DNA of 30,317 nt from Actinomycetota bacterium (GCA_005884155.1 VAXD01000046.1:1-30317), one strand, 5' to 3'. Shown: positions 22,363-30,317, counted from the stretch's first letter. The notes: generated from the sequence alone by a model not told the origin. Program-made: numbers and translations.

Positions 22363-25300
22363 CTAGTTCGCTGCCCGGGCGCTCTGGCTCAGAGCGTCTG
22401 CTTCGGCGAGCACGCCGGCCATGCCCAGGTCGCGGGCCGTGGAGGCCGCGTGACCGAGCAGGGCCCGGGCGTGCTCGACATCACCGTCCGCCCGGCGCTC
22501 GAGCAGCATGCGCGCGTAGTCCACCGACGTGCGGGCGGTGTGAGGAGGCGCGCCGATCCGCCGGCTGACCGCGAGCGCATCTTCGAAATGTGCCTCGGCA
22601 CCCGCGAAGTTGCCCGCCAGCGTGGCCAGAACGCCGGCGGCGCGGCTCAAGGGTCCCATCTCGGACAGGTTCAGGCTCACGACGCACAGCGTGCCGGCGT
22701 GCGGCGCGAGCCGCTCGTAGAGCGCAGCTGCCGTGTCCCGTGCATCCGTGATCCGGGCCACCTCGGTGAGCGCGAGAATCGCCGCCGTCCAGATCGAGTT
22801 GAACTCGAGGATGTCGAGGTCGGCCGCGTAGGCGCGAAGCCGCTCACGCGCCGCCTCCGGCTCGCCCGCCAGCACTTCGACCAGCGACACCGCTGCCGGC
22901 CATGCCGATAGGTCCGGGAACTGGTCGAGCAGCTCCCGCGCCGGCGTGAGGAGGTGACTCGTGTCGCCCCGTTGCCAGGCGAGGACCGTGGCCTGGGTGC
23001 CCCAGACCACGAAGGCGTCGGGGTGGTTCGCCGCCGCGCCGATGTCGAGTGCCTCGTTCGAGAGCCGCTCAGCGTCGGCGAAGCGGCCTTCGAGGAGCGC
23101 GAGGGTGGACTGCAGCCAGATCACGAAGTAGCGCTGCATGGGCTGCCCGAGCTGTTCGACGATGGCCGCGGCGTCGCCGGCCTCCTTGCGCGCCTCGTCC
23201 ACCCGCTCCAGCTCGAGCAGATCGCAGGCGCGATGCACGTGGCCGACGAGCGCGAGCTCCGGGTTTCCCGCCCGTTCGCCGACCTCGACGAGCTCGGTCG
23301 ACACCGCGAGGCGCTCCTCGAGATGGCCGGGGTCGAAGATCGCGGTGTGGGTGCATGCGAGCGCGAACGCAAGCGCTCCGTCGTCGTCGACCCGCCGGGC
23401 CATCGCGATCGCCTCGGCGGCCGTCGTGATCCCGCGTTGCTGCTCGGGCGTGAAGTAGAGCTCCAGGGAAAGCGCGGCAAGCACGCGCGAGCGAAGGACG
23501 GTGTCGTCGTCGGCGAGTGCACCGAGTGCCTCCTCGAGCAGCGTGATCGTCGGTTGGTGCCAGCCCGGGCTCGCGAGCACGTGACCACGGAAGTTGCCGA
23601 TCGCAGCACGGGCGAGCCGCTCCGCGTCGCCGAGCGCGCGGGCGACGGCGCCCGCGTCGGCGAAGGCCTCCTGCGAGCCGAGGACGTCGCCCGCCCGACG
23701 GCGCGCCTCCGCCAGCCCGAGGAGAAGATCGCAGCGGCCGCGGTCCTGCGCGGTGAGAAGTGCGAGCCCGCGCTCGAACTGCGCGGCCGCCTCCTCGTGG
23801 GCGAGCCGGGCCAGCGCCTGGGTGCCGGCGCGCCGCGCGTACTCCACCGCCTTCGCCAGCTCGGTGCCGGCCTCGGCGTAGTGATAAGCGAGCGTCCCGA
23901 GCTGGTCCTCGAGCTGCGCGGCACGGCGCGCTTCGATCGCCTCGGCCACGCGGCGGTGGAGCCGGGCGCGGCGCGCGCCGCTCAACGACTCGTACAGCGC
24001 CTCTCGTGTCAGCGCGTGCACGAAAGAATACCGGCCGACCGCGCCGCCGATCTCCTCGATCAGGCGCGCCGTGCACGCCCGGTCGAGCAGATCGAGGGCC
24101 GCGTCTTCATCGTCGCCGGCGACCTCGTCGAGGAGATCGAAGTCGAAGTCGCGACCGATGACTGCGCCGATGGTGAGCAACCGGGCCGTGCCGTCGGGCA
24201 GCCGCGCGATCCGGCGCCCGATCACCTGCTTGACGCCCTCGGGGACGCCCAGGGTCTCGAGCGTGAACGCATCGCTGGACGCGCCCGTCTCACCCACGTG
24301 GGAGCAGATCTCCTGGACGAAGAACGGGTTTCCCGCGGTCTCGCGGCTGACGCTCTGCACGAACGCAGCCGGAGTCTCCAGGGCGCTCGTCGCCTCGATC
24401 AGCTCGCCGACCTCTCGCTCGCTCAGGCCGGACAGCGCGATCTCGTCGGCCAGCCCGTCGTGGCGCAGGTCCGCGAGCGCGCCGGCGAGGGGATGGTCGT
24501 GGCCGACCTCTCCCACGCGGTACGTCCCGAGGATCAGCAGTGGCGCGGCGGTGGCGCTTCTCGCCAGGTGGCACAAAAGCGCGATCGTGGGGCGGTCGGC
24601 CCAATGGAGGTCGTCGAGGACCAGCAGCAACGGGGCGCGCTTCGCGAGTCCCGACAGCATCGCGTTCACCGACTCGAACATCAGGTAGCGCTCCGTGTCG
24701 GGCTCGGCATGCACGGGCTCGGGGAGGTCGGGAAACTGCAGTGCGATGTCCGGCACGAGCCGGGCGAGCAGGGTGCCGCTGCGGACGATCTCGGCGCGCA
24801 CCTGCGGTGGGTTGCCGTTCCGCACCACGTGCTCGATGGCCTCCACCACGGGCTGGTACGGGATCACGTTCTCCTCGTAGCAGCGACCGTGCAGCACGAT
24901 CGTGCCTTGCTCGTACAGGTCGCGCGCCAGCTCGGCGGCGAGCCGGCTCTTGCCGATCCCCGGTTCGCCGCTCAGCGTCACGACGTGCCGTCGCGTCGCG
25001 TCGACCGCGCGGGCCCAGCGCGCCCGCAGCGTCGCCAGCTGCTCAGATCGACCCACGAACGCCACGCCGGCGGAATCGAGCGTGATCGGCAGCGGGAGAC
25101 GGGCACGATCGGCGGCCGCGTCGACGAGCGCGGTCGCGGGTGCGAGATCGGGAAGGTCGGGCGCGCAGAGCTGGTAGACCTCTTCTGCCCGCTCGAGCCC
25201 CTTCAGGTGGACGCGACCCAGGTCGCGCAGTGTGATCCCCGACGCGAGCCGGTCGGCGACGAGCTCGGCTGTCGCTCGGGAAAGCAGCACCTGCCCACCG

Positions 25301-26436
25301 CGCGCGAGCCCGCGCAACCGCGCCGTTCGGCTGAGGGCCGTGCCGAAGTAGTCGCCGTGATCCACCTCGGCCTCGCCCGTGTGCAATCCGGCGCGCACCT
25401 TCAGGTCGATTCCCTCGGGCCACGGCTCGTGCAGGACGGCGCGCTGGAACGCGAGCGTGGCGTCGATCGCGTCGGTCGCGTGTGCGAACGCGGCGAGCGT
25501 GCTGTCTCCCTCGCCCTGGGACCGGGGCATGCGCCCGCCGTGCGCCTCGGCGATGTCGGCGGCGAGCTCGTGGTGGCGGACCATCACGGCCGCCATCACC
25601 CCGGGATGGGCTTCCCAGAGGTCGGTCGAGCTCTCCACGTCGGTGAGGACGAACGTCACGACGCCGGCGGGCACGCCGCTCTCGCGCGCGCTCGAGAGGC
25701 GCTCGACGAAGTCGGGCGCGCTCGGAGGCCGGCGGCTCGGATCGGGGTCGAGGGCCCGACGCACGATCCGGTCGATTCGCTTCGCCAGCTCGGGGGCGAT
25801 GCCTTCCCACACGATCGGCTCCCCTGGCGTCGGGGGTGCACCGGTGAGCGCGAAGACGGTCGTCGCCGCGAGCCCGAACACGTCGCTCGCCCGGTTCGGG
25901 CCGGCAGTCGCCAGCTCGGGGGCCCGGTAGGCGATGTAGCTCTCCGCGGACGCCGATTCCGCGCCGCCGACGCCGAAGACCAGGCTGAGCCGGCCACCGA
26001 CGCCGACGAGCACGTTCTCGGGCCGGACGTCGGCGTGCACGACAGGTGGATCGTGCCGGTGCAGGTGGTCGAGGGCGTCGGCGACGGGCGCGAGGCCTTC
26101 GAGGACCGTGCCCAGCGGCAGGCCGGGGTCACCGCGCTCGAAGACGAAGCGCCCGAGCGGCGTGCCCTCGACCCAGTCCATGACGAGGACGTACGTCTCC
26201 TCGTCGAGGAAGAAGCCGTCGCGCACGGTCGGGATCGTGGGATGCGGCCGTAGCCGGAGCAGGGCGCGCCCCTCGGCGAGCAGCCGGTCGCGCGACACAT
26301 CCGGCGCGAGATGGCGGACCTTCAGCGCCACCACGCGATCGTGCTGACGGTCGACGGCGCGCACGACCTCGGTCCCGCCCTCGCGGCCGAGGACCTCGAG
26401 CAGTTCGTAACGGTCCCCGACAACGCTCCGCCGCAC
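22363..26436 (-). CDS. Giant regulator: pseudokinase, class III cyclase-like, STAND ATPase, helical repeats
   Basis: This is a 1357-residue cytoplasmic protein. Residues 1-250 are a Ser/Thr kinase fold with Lys39 (VALKV), Glu55 and APE (172-174). The catalytic loop is HADVRPEN (134-141, His-Ala-Asp in place of HRD), and the DFG motif is VFG (153-155). Residues 258-425 form a class III cyclase fold with metal-site Asp266 (LTDVESST) and Asp311 (GEGDS). There, Gln307 replaces the purine-contacting Lys and Ser369 the transition-state Asn. Residues 458-750 form a STAND/AAA ATPase with Walker A GEPGIGKS (490-497) and Walker B LLLVLDDLHWAD (603-613). From about 790 to the end there are alpha-helical TPR-like repeats. 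No DNA-binding helix-turn-helix follows. The layout recalls PknK-like and cyclase-ATPase regulators, probably a signal-dependent scaffold. The GTG at 26436 lies seven bases after a TACAAT box. Confidence 0.9.
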   Translation of the reverse strand: MRRSVVGDRYELLEVLGREGGTEVVRAVDRQHDRVVALKVRHLAPDVSRDRLLAEGRALLRLRPHPTIPTVRDGFFLDEETYVLVMDWVEGTPLGRFVFERGDPGLPLGTVLEGLAPVADALDHLHRHDPPVVHADVRPENVLVGVGGRLSLVFGVGGAESASAESYIAYRAPELATAGPNRASDVFGLAATTVFALTGAPPTPGEPIVWEGIAPELAKRIDRIVRRALDPDPSRRPPSAPDFVERLSSARESGVPAGVVTFVLTDVESSTDLWEAHPGVMAAVMVRHHELAADIAEAHGGRMPRSQGEGDSTLAAFAHATDAIDATLAFQRAVLHEPWPEGIDLKVRAGLHTGEAEVDHGDYFGTALSRTARLRGLARGGQVLLSRATAELVADRLASGITLRDLGRVHLKGLERAEEVYQLCAPDLPDLAPATALVDAAADRARLPLPITLDSAGVAFVGRSEQLATLRARWARAVDATRRHVVTLSGEPGIGKSRLAAELARDLYEQGTIVLHGRCYEENVIPYQPVVEAIEHVVRNGNPPQVRAEIVRSGTLLARLVPDIALQFPDLPEPVHAEPDTERYLMFESVNAMLSGLAKRAPLLLVLDDLHWADRPTIALLCHLARSATAAPLLILGTYRVGEVGHDHPLAGALADLRHDGLADEIALSGLSEREVGELIEATSALETPAAFVQSVSRETAGNPFFVQEICSHVGETGASSDAFTLETLGVPEGVKQVIGRRIARLPDGTARLLTIGAVIGRDFDFDLLDEVAGDDEDAALDLLDRACTARLIEEIGGAVGRYSFVHALTREALYESLSGARRARLHRRVAEAIEARRAAQLEDQLGTLAYHYAEAGTELAKAVEYARRAGTQALARLAHEEAAAQFERGLALLTAQDRGRCDLLLGLAEARRRAGDVLGSQEAFADAGAVARALGDAERLARAAIGNFRGHVLASPGWHQPTITLLEEALGALADDDTVLRSRVLAALSLELYFTPEQQRGITTAAEAIAMARRVDDDGALAFALACTHTAIFDPGHLEERLAVSTELVEVGERAGNPELALVGHVHRACDLLELERVDEARKEAGDAAAIVEQLGQPMQRYFVIWLQSTLALLEGRFADAERLSNEALDIGAAANHPDAFVVWGTQATVLAWQRGDTSHLLTPARELLDQFPDLSAWPAAVSLVEVLAGEPEAARERLRAYAADLDILEFNSIWTAAILALTEVARITDARDTAAALYERLAPHAGTLCVVSLNLSEMGPLSRAAGVLATLAGNFAGAEAHFEDALAVSRRIGAPPHTARTSVDYARMLLERRADGDVEHARALLGHAASTARDLGMAGVLAEADALSQSARAAN

Positions 26437-26443
26437 GGGCGGA

Positions 26444-26463
26444 ATTGTAGGGGGTTGCCCCCT
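26444..26463 (-). promoter_or_regulatory. TACAAT -10 box with overlapping perfect inverted repeat
   Basis: On the minus strand TACAAT (26449-26444) is followed by seven bases and then the GTG of the giant regulator, the geometry of a leaderless transcript. A perfect dyad AGGGGG-TTG-CCCCCT (26449-26463, plus-strand text) fills the spacer immediately upstream of it. The dyad could be an operator or a transcript-end hairpin of the gene before. The -35 is poor. Confidence 0.42.
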
Positions 26464-26500
26464 CGGCGCTTCCCCGGCCGCCGCCCGCCCGCCGCGGGGG

Positions 26501-26716
26501 TCAGACGAGAACGGGGGTGGGAGCCAGGCTCAGCTCCCGCACACGCTTGATCAGGATTCGCTCCTCCTCGCAGAGGACCAGGTACCGGGCGCGGTGGTCC
26601 GGGGCCCAGTCCCCGATGAGGTCTCGGAGCACCAGCAGCCGCTTGATCTCGGCGATCACCTCGCGGCGCCGCCGGTGAGCCAGAGCAAGGGTGTCAGGAA
26701 CGGCCCAGTCAGTCAT
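26501..26716 (-). CDS. Small charged helical protein, unknown function
   Basis: From the ATG at 26716 this encodes 71 residues: MTDWAVPDTLALAHRRRREV, an amphipathic helical core (IAEIKRLLVLRDLIGDWAP), then YLVLCEEERILIKRVREL and a short SLAPTPVLV tail. Composition suggests two antiparallel helices, soluble and charged. GC at third positions is high in the core, which supports coding. Alternative in-frame ATGs lie at 26725 and 26734, and the frame is open to 26845. A TATGTT hexamer ends four bases before the ATG, so the message may be leaderless. It lies 64 bases upstream of the giant regulator on the same strand. I do not recognise the family. Confidence 0.5.
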   Translation of the reverse strand: MTDWAVPDTLALAHRRRREVIAEIKRLLVLRDLIGDWAPDHRARYLVLCEEERILIKRVRELSLAPTPVLV

Positions 26717-26863
26717 TTGGAACATATCCCACATTTCGTGGTGGGCCAAACACAGAGGGTGGGAACTGCCCACAACGGTCCGCCACCCGCACCTCGCCCG
26801 CGCCTCTCCGCCGGAGCTGGTCACCCTGAGCGACGCCTTCCCCAAGCGGATCCGCCTGCGCGC

Positions 26864-27637
26864 TCACGCGCCTCGAATGTCGTCTGCGTGGGCACCAGAC
26901 GATGGTTGATCAGCGTCGAAGCCGAGAGCGGCGGGTGTTGCGTCGTCGGCTCGTGCGATCAGTTCGTACGCCAAGACGACCTCGATCAGTCCCACAACCG
27001 AGCCGATCACCATCCCCAGTAGCCCGTTCAGTAGAAACGCGGGCAACAACGGATGGTCGAAGATCTCGGTGTAGTGGATGGCGTGTAGCGCAACCTGTTC
27101 AATCATGACGGGAACCGTCACGAGGCACAGCGCCAGCCGGAAGGATGGACGCACGAGTTGTCCGGAGCGTCTGACCGCGGAACGTACGGAGCGGTGCTCG
27201 ATCGTGATCACCGGTCCGACAAGCGACCAGAGCGTGAAGATCAGGACGCCGGGGACGATGAGCAAGGCGAGGCCGCACAGCGTTGCCACCGCCAGCACAA
27301 CGTCTGCCATGACCAATCGGCGCACTGGCAGCACTGCCCAGATCTGGCGGAGAGTGAGGTCCGGGTGGCCGTGCAAGTGCGCACCTACGACCTTGTCGAG
27401 TATGCCCGCGTAGACGACGACACCCGCCATCGCCAGGACCTCGACGGCGCCCAAGCTGGCCAACGCCCCCAACGGTCGAGGTAGGTGACCGTCGACGACG
27501 AGAACGCCGGCGAGGGCATCGCCAACAGCGATCATCCCGAAGACCGCGAACGCCGTCCCGGCGACACGCCAGAACCGCTCTCGGTACGTGCGGAGAGCGG
27601 CCGCGATCACGTCCCGCGGGCGCGGCAAATCGTGCAT
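26864..27637 (-). CDS. Polytopic membrane protein (YciC/DUF975-like)
   Basis: This is a 257-residue membrane protein from the ATG at 27637. It has a short amphipathic start (LPRPRDVIAAALRTYRERFW) and then about six hydrophobic segments. The middle contains LIVPGVLIFTLWSLVGPVIT followed by IEHRSVRSAVRRSGQLVR. This matches the P-G-V...E...AL.RS pattern of the glycerophosphodiesterase membrane-domain, YciC and DUF975 group. Function in that group is poorly defined (membrane organisation). A polar Asp/Ala tail ends the protein. Longer in-frame starts to 27715 lack a ribosome site. It is transcribed divergently from the histidine kinase that follows. Confidence 0.72.
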   Translation of the reverse strand: MHDLPRPRDVIAAALRTYRERFWRVAGTAFAVFGMIAVGDALAGVLVVDGHLPRPLGALASLGAVEVLAMAGVVVYAGILDKVVGAHLHGHPDLTLRQIWAVLPVRRLVMADVVLAVATLCGLALLIVPGVLIFTLWSLVGPVITIEHRSVRSAVRRSGQLVRPSFRLALCLVTVPVMIEQVALHAIHYTEIFDHPLLPAFLLNGLLGMVIGSVVGLIEVVLAYELIARADDATPAALGFDADQPSSGAHADDIRGA

Positions 27638-27733
27638 TTCACGGGATGATGGGTAGTGCCCGCTCCTGCAGGCTTCAGCATTGCCGTGGTGGCCATGAAG
27701 TCGAAACTGAACCACTACTTCGGACGATCACGA

Positions 27734-27752
27734 ATCACCCGCCAAGGGTGAT
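27734..27752. promoter_or_regulatory. Perfect 7-bp inverted repeat in divergent intergenic region
   Basis: ATCACCC (27734-27740), spacer GCCAA, GGGTGAT (27746-27752). It lies about 100 bases upstream of the minus-strand membrane gene and about 140 upstream of the kinase gene. It has no T-tract and it follows no gene end, so it suits an operator better than a terminator. Confidence 0.4.
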
Positions 27753-27854
27753 GCGTTCGGACTGCGGACCAGGCCGTCGTCTCCCAGTCCGGTGCGCGCC
27801 CGCGGTTACAGGGCGTGTTTGGGTCGGGCGACGTTGCATCACGCTGTCGCTCGA

Positions 27855-27885
27855 GGGTTGACCGACCGCAACCCCGAACTAGCCT
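27855..27885 (+). promoter_or_regulatory. Predicted promoter of histidine kinase with overlapping dyad
   Basis: TTGACC (27858-27863), a 16-base spacer and TAGCCT (27880-27885) form a reasonable actinobacterial promoter. It would start transcription near 27892-27894, at the second GTG of the kinase frame. A perfect dyad GGGTTG (27855-27860), eight bases, CAACCC (27869-27874) covers the -35, as expected for a repressor or autoregulator site. Confidence 0.45.
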
Positions 27886-27893
27886 GAGTGGCA

Positions 27894-29513
27894 GTGCAGC
27901 GGATGCCAACCCTGGCCAAGTCCTTTCGGACTCGACCGGCGGGCCTGCTGGGGAGCCGGCCGTTCGACCGGTCCTCGATGACAGCGAGCAGCGGCGCGGC
28001 GCTTCGACTGCTGGCTCTCGCGATTGTGCTCGCTGCGCTGTACGCGCTTGGCGCGCTCCTGCCCTTCTGGTACCTCGCGTCACCGGAAGCCGGAGTTGCC
28101 TTCTTTCCGCCGGCGGGATTGACACTGAGCTTCCTGGTGTTGTCGCCCCGGCGCACGTGGCCACTGTGGCTCGCGACAGTGGGAGCCACGGAGGTCATCG
28201 TCGATGTGACGAACGGGCAATCTCTTCGCCTCGCGCTCGGCTTCGGAGCGGCGAACGTGCTCGGCCCGTATGTCGGCGCGATCGGGATCAAGACCACGTG
28301 GGCGGCTGGGCGGACGCGGAAGCTTCGCGAGCTTCTTGCGGTATACCTCCTCTACGGCGCCGCTGTCGGTCCCGCCGTGGGCGCGCTCATTGCCAGTACG
28401 AGTGCCGTGCTCATCGATGGCGCGTCGGACGGGCCGTCGATCTTCGGTCGGTGGTGGTTAGGCGATGCGATCGGCGTCATCGTCTTGGCGACGCCGATCC
28501 TGGCCTGGTCGAGGCGCGGACGCTCCGAGGTCTCTTGCGGCCTCCTCGAAGTCGGGATCACCTCACTCCTCGCGACAGCGATCACGATCGTGCCCGCGGT
28601 GCTGTGGCACTACCCGATTATCTACGCGGTCCTGCCGGTCCTCATGTGGGCCGCGATTCGCGGTGGGTGGCGAGCGGTGAGCGTGGCAGGCGTGGGCGTC
28701 GCGTTCGCCGCGGACTGGGCGACGGTCACCGGTCGAGCCAACGCGCTCTTCGCGACCGGAACGACGAACGAGCAACTGGCGTACGTACAACTCTTTCTCG
28801 CGGTCACGCTCCTTGCGGCACTCACGCTTTCGGTGGAAGTCGGCGACCGCCTGCAGGCCGAGCGGGAGGTCTCGGAGGTCGAACGCACGGTCGCCACCGC
28901 CGCGGACGAAGAGCGCCGCAGGATCGTACGCGAGACCCACGACATCGTCGGACATGCACTCAACGTCATGCTGTCGCAGGCGGGCGCGGCTCGACGAGTC
29001 CTCGCGACCGACCAGGGACTGTCCCGCGACTTCCTCGAGTCGATCGAGAACGTTGGTCGGACTGCCTTCGGTGAGCTCGACGTCGCTCTCGGACTTGCCG
29101 ACGTGCCCCCTGATCTCTCGCCGCTCCGCGGCCTCGTCGGTGTTCCTGACCTCGTCGAGGTCTTACGCCAAACGGGCATGAACGTGGAACTGGACATCTT
29201 AGGCGCGCGCAATGCGGAGATTTCCACACTTGTCGACTGGTCCGCGTACCGAATCGTTCAGGAGGCCTTGACGAATGTTGTCAAGCACGCCCCGAATGCG
29301 AGGGCGCGCGTGGTGATCTCATTCGAGAGGGACGCGGTCGTCGTATCCGTCACCGACGAGGGACTGCCAACGCGGTCACGGCCCGACAATGGAGGTCGAG
29401 GGTTGATCGGCATGCGGGAACGGGTCACGGTCCTCGGGGGTCGTATCGAGCTGGGGCCGACTGGAGAAGGCGGCTTCTCAGTTTGGGCTCGATTGCCGTC
29501 GTCGCCACGATAG
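27894..29513 (+). CDS. MASE1-domain NarL-type histidine kinase
   Basis: This is a kinase of 539 residues from GTG 27894 (GTG 27888, ATG 27903 and ATG 27978 are in frame). The N-terminal 290 or so residues form a MASE1 membrane sensor, with GVAFFPPAGLTLSFLVLSPR and IFGRWWLGDAIGVIVLATP being hallmark segments. A HisKA_3 helix follows, EERRRIVRETHDIVGHALNV, with phospho-acceptor His349. The HATPase domain has N-box YRIVQEALTNVVKHAP and G2 GRGLIGMRER. The G1 box reads VTDEGLP, lacking the usual second Gly. MASE1 sensors respond to unidentified membrane or small-molecule cues. The gene overlaps its response regulator by 31 bases. The 27894 start is chosen because the predicted promoter would place the transcript start there. 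Confidence 0.85.
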   Translation: MQRMPTLAKSFRTRPAGLLGSRPFDRSSMTASSGAALRLLALAIVLAALYALGALLPFWYLASPEAGVAFFPPAGLTLSFLVLSPRRTWPLWLATVGATEVIVDVTNGQSLRLALGFGAANVLGPYVGAIGIKTTWAAGRTRKLRELLAVYLLYGAAVGPAVGALIASTSAVLIDGASDGPSIFGRWWLGDAIGVIVLATPILAWSRRGRSEVSCGLLEVGITSLLATAITIVPAVLWHYPIIYAVLPVLMWAAIRGGWRAVSVAGVGVAFAADWATVTGRANALFATGTTNEQLAYVQLFLAVTLLAALTLSVEVGDRLQAEREVSEVERTVATAADEERRRIVRETHDIVGHALNVMLSQAGAARRVLATDQGLSRDFLESIENVGRTAFGELDVALGLADVPPDLSPLRGLVGVPDLVEVLRQTGMNVELDILGARNAEISTLVDWSAYRIVQEALTNVVKHAPNARARVVISFERDAVVVSVTDEGLPTRSRPDNGGRGLIGMRERVTVLGGRIELGPTGEGGFSVWARLPSSPR

Positions 29514-30217
29514 GGACTCCGATACGCGCGCTGATCGCAGATGACGACGTGCCAACGCGGGTGGGGCTCCGGACGATCTTGTCATCTGACCCGGAGCTCG
29601 AGGTCGTCGGCGAAGCCGCGACGGGGGCGGACGCCGTCGAACTTGTCCGGGTCCTCGACCCGGATGTCGTGCTGATGGACGTGCAGCTGCCAGACATCGA
29701 CGGCATCGCAGCTACTCGCCTGATCACTGGCGTCCGAAGTGAGCGAGCGGGGCGAACCCGCGTGATCGTGCTGACAACGTTCGACTTCGACGAGTACGTG
29801 TACGAGTCCATCCGCGCCGGCGCAAGTGGGTTCCTGCTCAAGCGGACGCGGGCCGAGGACCTCATTGAAGCGGTTCGGACGGTCACGAACGGCAACTCGC
29901 TACCGGAGTCGGCCAGGACCCGCGAACTGATTGCAAGGTTCGCGGAACAACCTATTGGTCAACGTGGGTCGAACCTCTCACTCGGCCTCACGAGCCGAGA
30001 ATCCGAAGTGCTGACGCTCATCGCGCGTGGCCTCTCGAACGACGAGATCGCGGCCGTGCTGGGAGTGTCACTTGAGACCGTCAGAACACACGTGAAGCAC
30101 GTCTACATGAAATGCGGGTCCCGTGACCGAGTGCACGCAGTCATCACTGCCTACGAGGCAGGCCTCGTCGCGCCCACGGACTCGTCGATCCAGAGCCTTC
30201 GCCCCTCCACGGATTGA
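29483..30217 (+). CDS. NarL/LuxR-family response regulator
   Basis: This is a 244-residue receiver plus LuxR helix-turn-helix protein, partner of the MASE1 kinase. The receiver has the acidic cluster in LIADDD, phospho-acceptor Asp66 (LMDVQLPD), switch Thr98/Thr99 and Lys120 (FLLKRT). The DNA-binding part from about 175 contains LTSRESEVLTLIARGLSNDE and VSLETVRTHVKHVYMK. The start is TTG 29483, inside the kinase gene, with GGAGAAGG about 11 bases upstream. No ATG or GTG in frame would keep the acidic cluster, so a rare start codon is forced. The end is eight bases from the stop of a convergent gene. Confidence 0.88.
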   Translation: MGSIAVVATIGTPIRALIADDDVPTRVGLRTILSSDPELEVVGEAATGADAVELVRVLDPDVVLMDVQLPDIDGIAATRLITGVRSERAGRTRVIVLTTFDFDEYVYESIRAGASGFLLKRTRAEDLIEAVRTVTNGNSLPESARTRELIARFAEQPIGQRGSNLSLGLTSRESEVLTLIARGLSNDEIAAVLGVSLETVRTHVKHVYMKCGSRDRVHAVITAYEAGLVAPTDSSIQSLRPSTD

Positions 30218-30225
30218 CCGGGGGA

Positions 30226-30317
30226 CTACTGCAGCGCCTTCATCTCGCGTCCATGGACCGTGAGTGCCCAAATGATCAGGACGTCGAAGGCGATGATCAT
30301 GGTCGACCACACAGGTG
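30226..30317 (-). CDS. C-terminus of small membrane protein, DUF7144-like
   Basis: This is a partial gene running off the right edge. Reading leftward on the minus strand from 30315, the frame gives PVWSTMIIAFDVLIIWALTV followed by HGREMKALQ and TAG at 30228-30226. The pattern of a P-x-W-S motif leading into a last hydrophobic helix with an Asp-Val and a short polar end matches my memory of the C-terminus of DUF7144-type four-helix membrane proteins. Only the last 30 residues are in the window, so this is a tentative family call. It is convergent with the response regulator. Confidence 0.5.
   Translation of the reverse strand, partial: PVWSTMIIAFDVLIIWALTVHGREMKALQ

Noticed and set aside
22954..26253. 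A 1099-codon open frame antisense to the giant regulator
   Set aside because: It mirrors the codon bias of the real gene. The minus strand reads as clear kinase, cyclase and ATPase domains, while this frame is Arg/Gly/Glu/Asp-rich with no domain text.
26717..26845. Upstream extension of the small minus-strand gene with a C...C..HH pattern resembling an HNH or zinc site
   Set aside because: Coding bias is weaker there, no ribosome site supports the longer start and the rest of an HNH motif is absent.
26850..30317. Possible lower-GC island at the right end
   Set aside because: Hand counts of sample lines gave about 60-68 percent GC here against 62-65 percent elsewhere, too close to call a transfer.

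Overview
The window is high-GC bacterial chromosome, roughly two thirds G+C by spot counts. GTG and ATG starts, four-base stop/start overlaps, lipobox lipoproteins, NarL-type two-component systems and large kinase/cyclase/ATPase regulators point to Actinomycetota. A soil or freshwater Acidimicrobiia-like lineage is my guess only. I see no tRNA, rRNA, CRISPR, insertion sequence or prophage gene; this is ordinary chromosomal gene content with two unusual blocks.

Layout. 1-3.9 kb: the tail of a Thr/Pro-rich protein, a small membrane protein, then a coupled pair made of a polytopic GT-C-like membrane protein and an MprF/DUF2156-type lipid aminoacyltransferase. 3.9-4.8 kb, minus strand: a PepSY secreted protein and a zinc-ribbon membrane protein. 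5.0-7.0 kb: a NarL-type histidine kinase and response regulator. 7.2-16.3 kb: a tightly coupled cluster of a GT-B glycosyltransferase, three consecutive phosphotransferase-fold proteins, a GT4 glycosyltransferase, an ABC exporter half-transporter and an anchored exported protein. All internal junctions overlap, which suggests one glycan or glycolipid assembly and export unit. 16.3-17.0 kb: a crotonase-fold enzyme. 17.1-22.3 kb: a branched-chain amino acid-type ABC importer (binding protein, LivH, fused LivM-LivG, LivF) plus a small membrane protein. The LivG part is frameshifted.

22.4-26.4 kb, minus strand: a 1357-residue regulator with a pseudokinase head, a degenerate class III cyclase, a STAND-type ATPase and a helical-repeat tail. 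26.5-27.6 kb, minus strand: a small helical protein and a polytopic membrane protein. 27.9-30.2 kb: a second NarL-type pair, whose kinase has a MASE1 sensor. At the right edge is the C-terminus of a small membrane protein resembling DUF7144.

Most notable: (1) the three-kinase glycan cluster, where two kinases carry a duplicated N-lobe motif and the middle one has lost its catalytic aspartate; (2) the regulator whose kinase and cyclase heads both look inactive while its ATPase motifs are intact; (3) the broken livM-livG fusion; (4) regulatory genes preceded at very short distance by -10-like hexamers, which suggests leaderless transcripts, several with perfect inverted repeats alongside.
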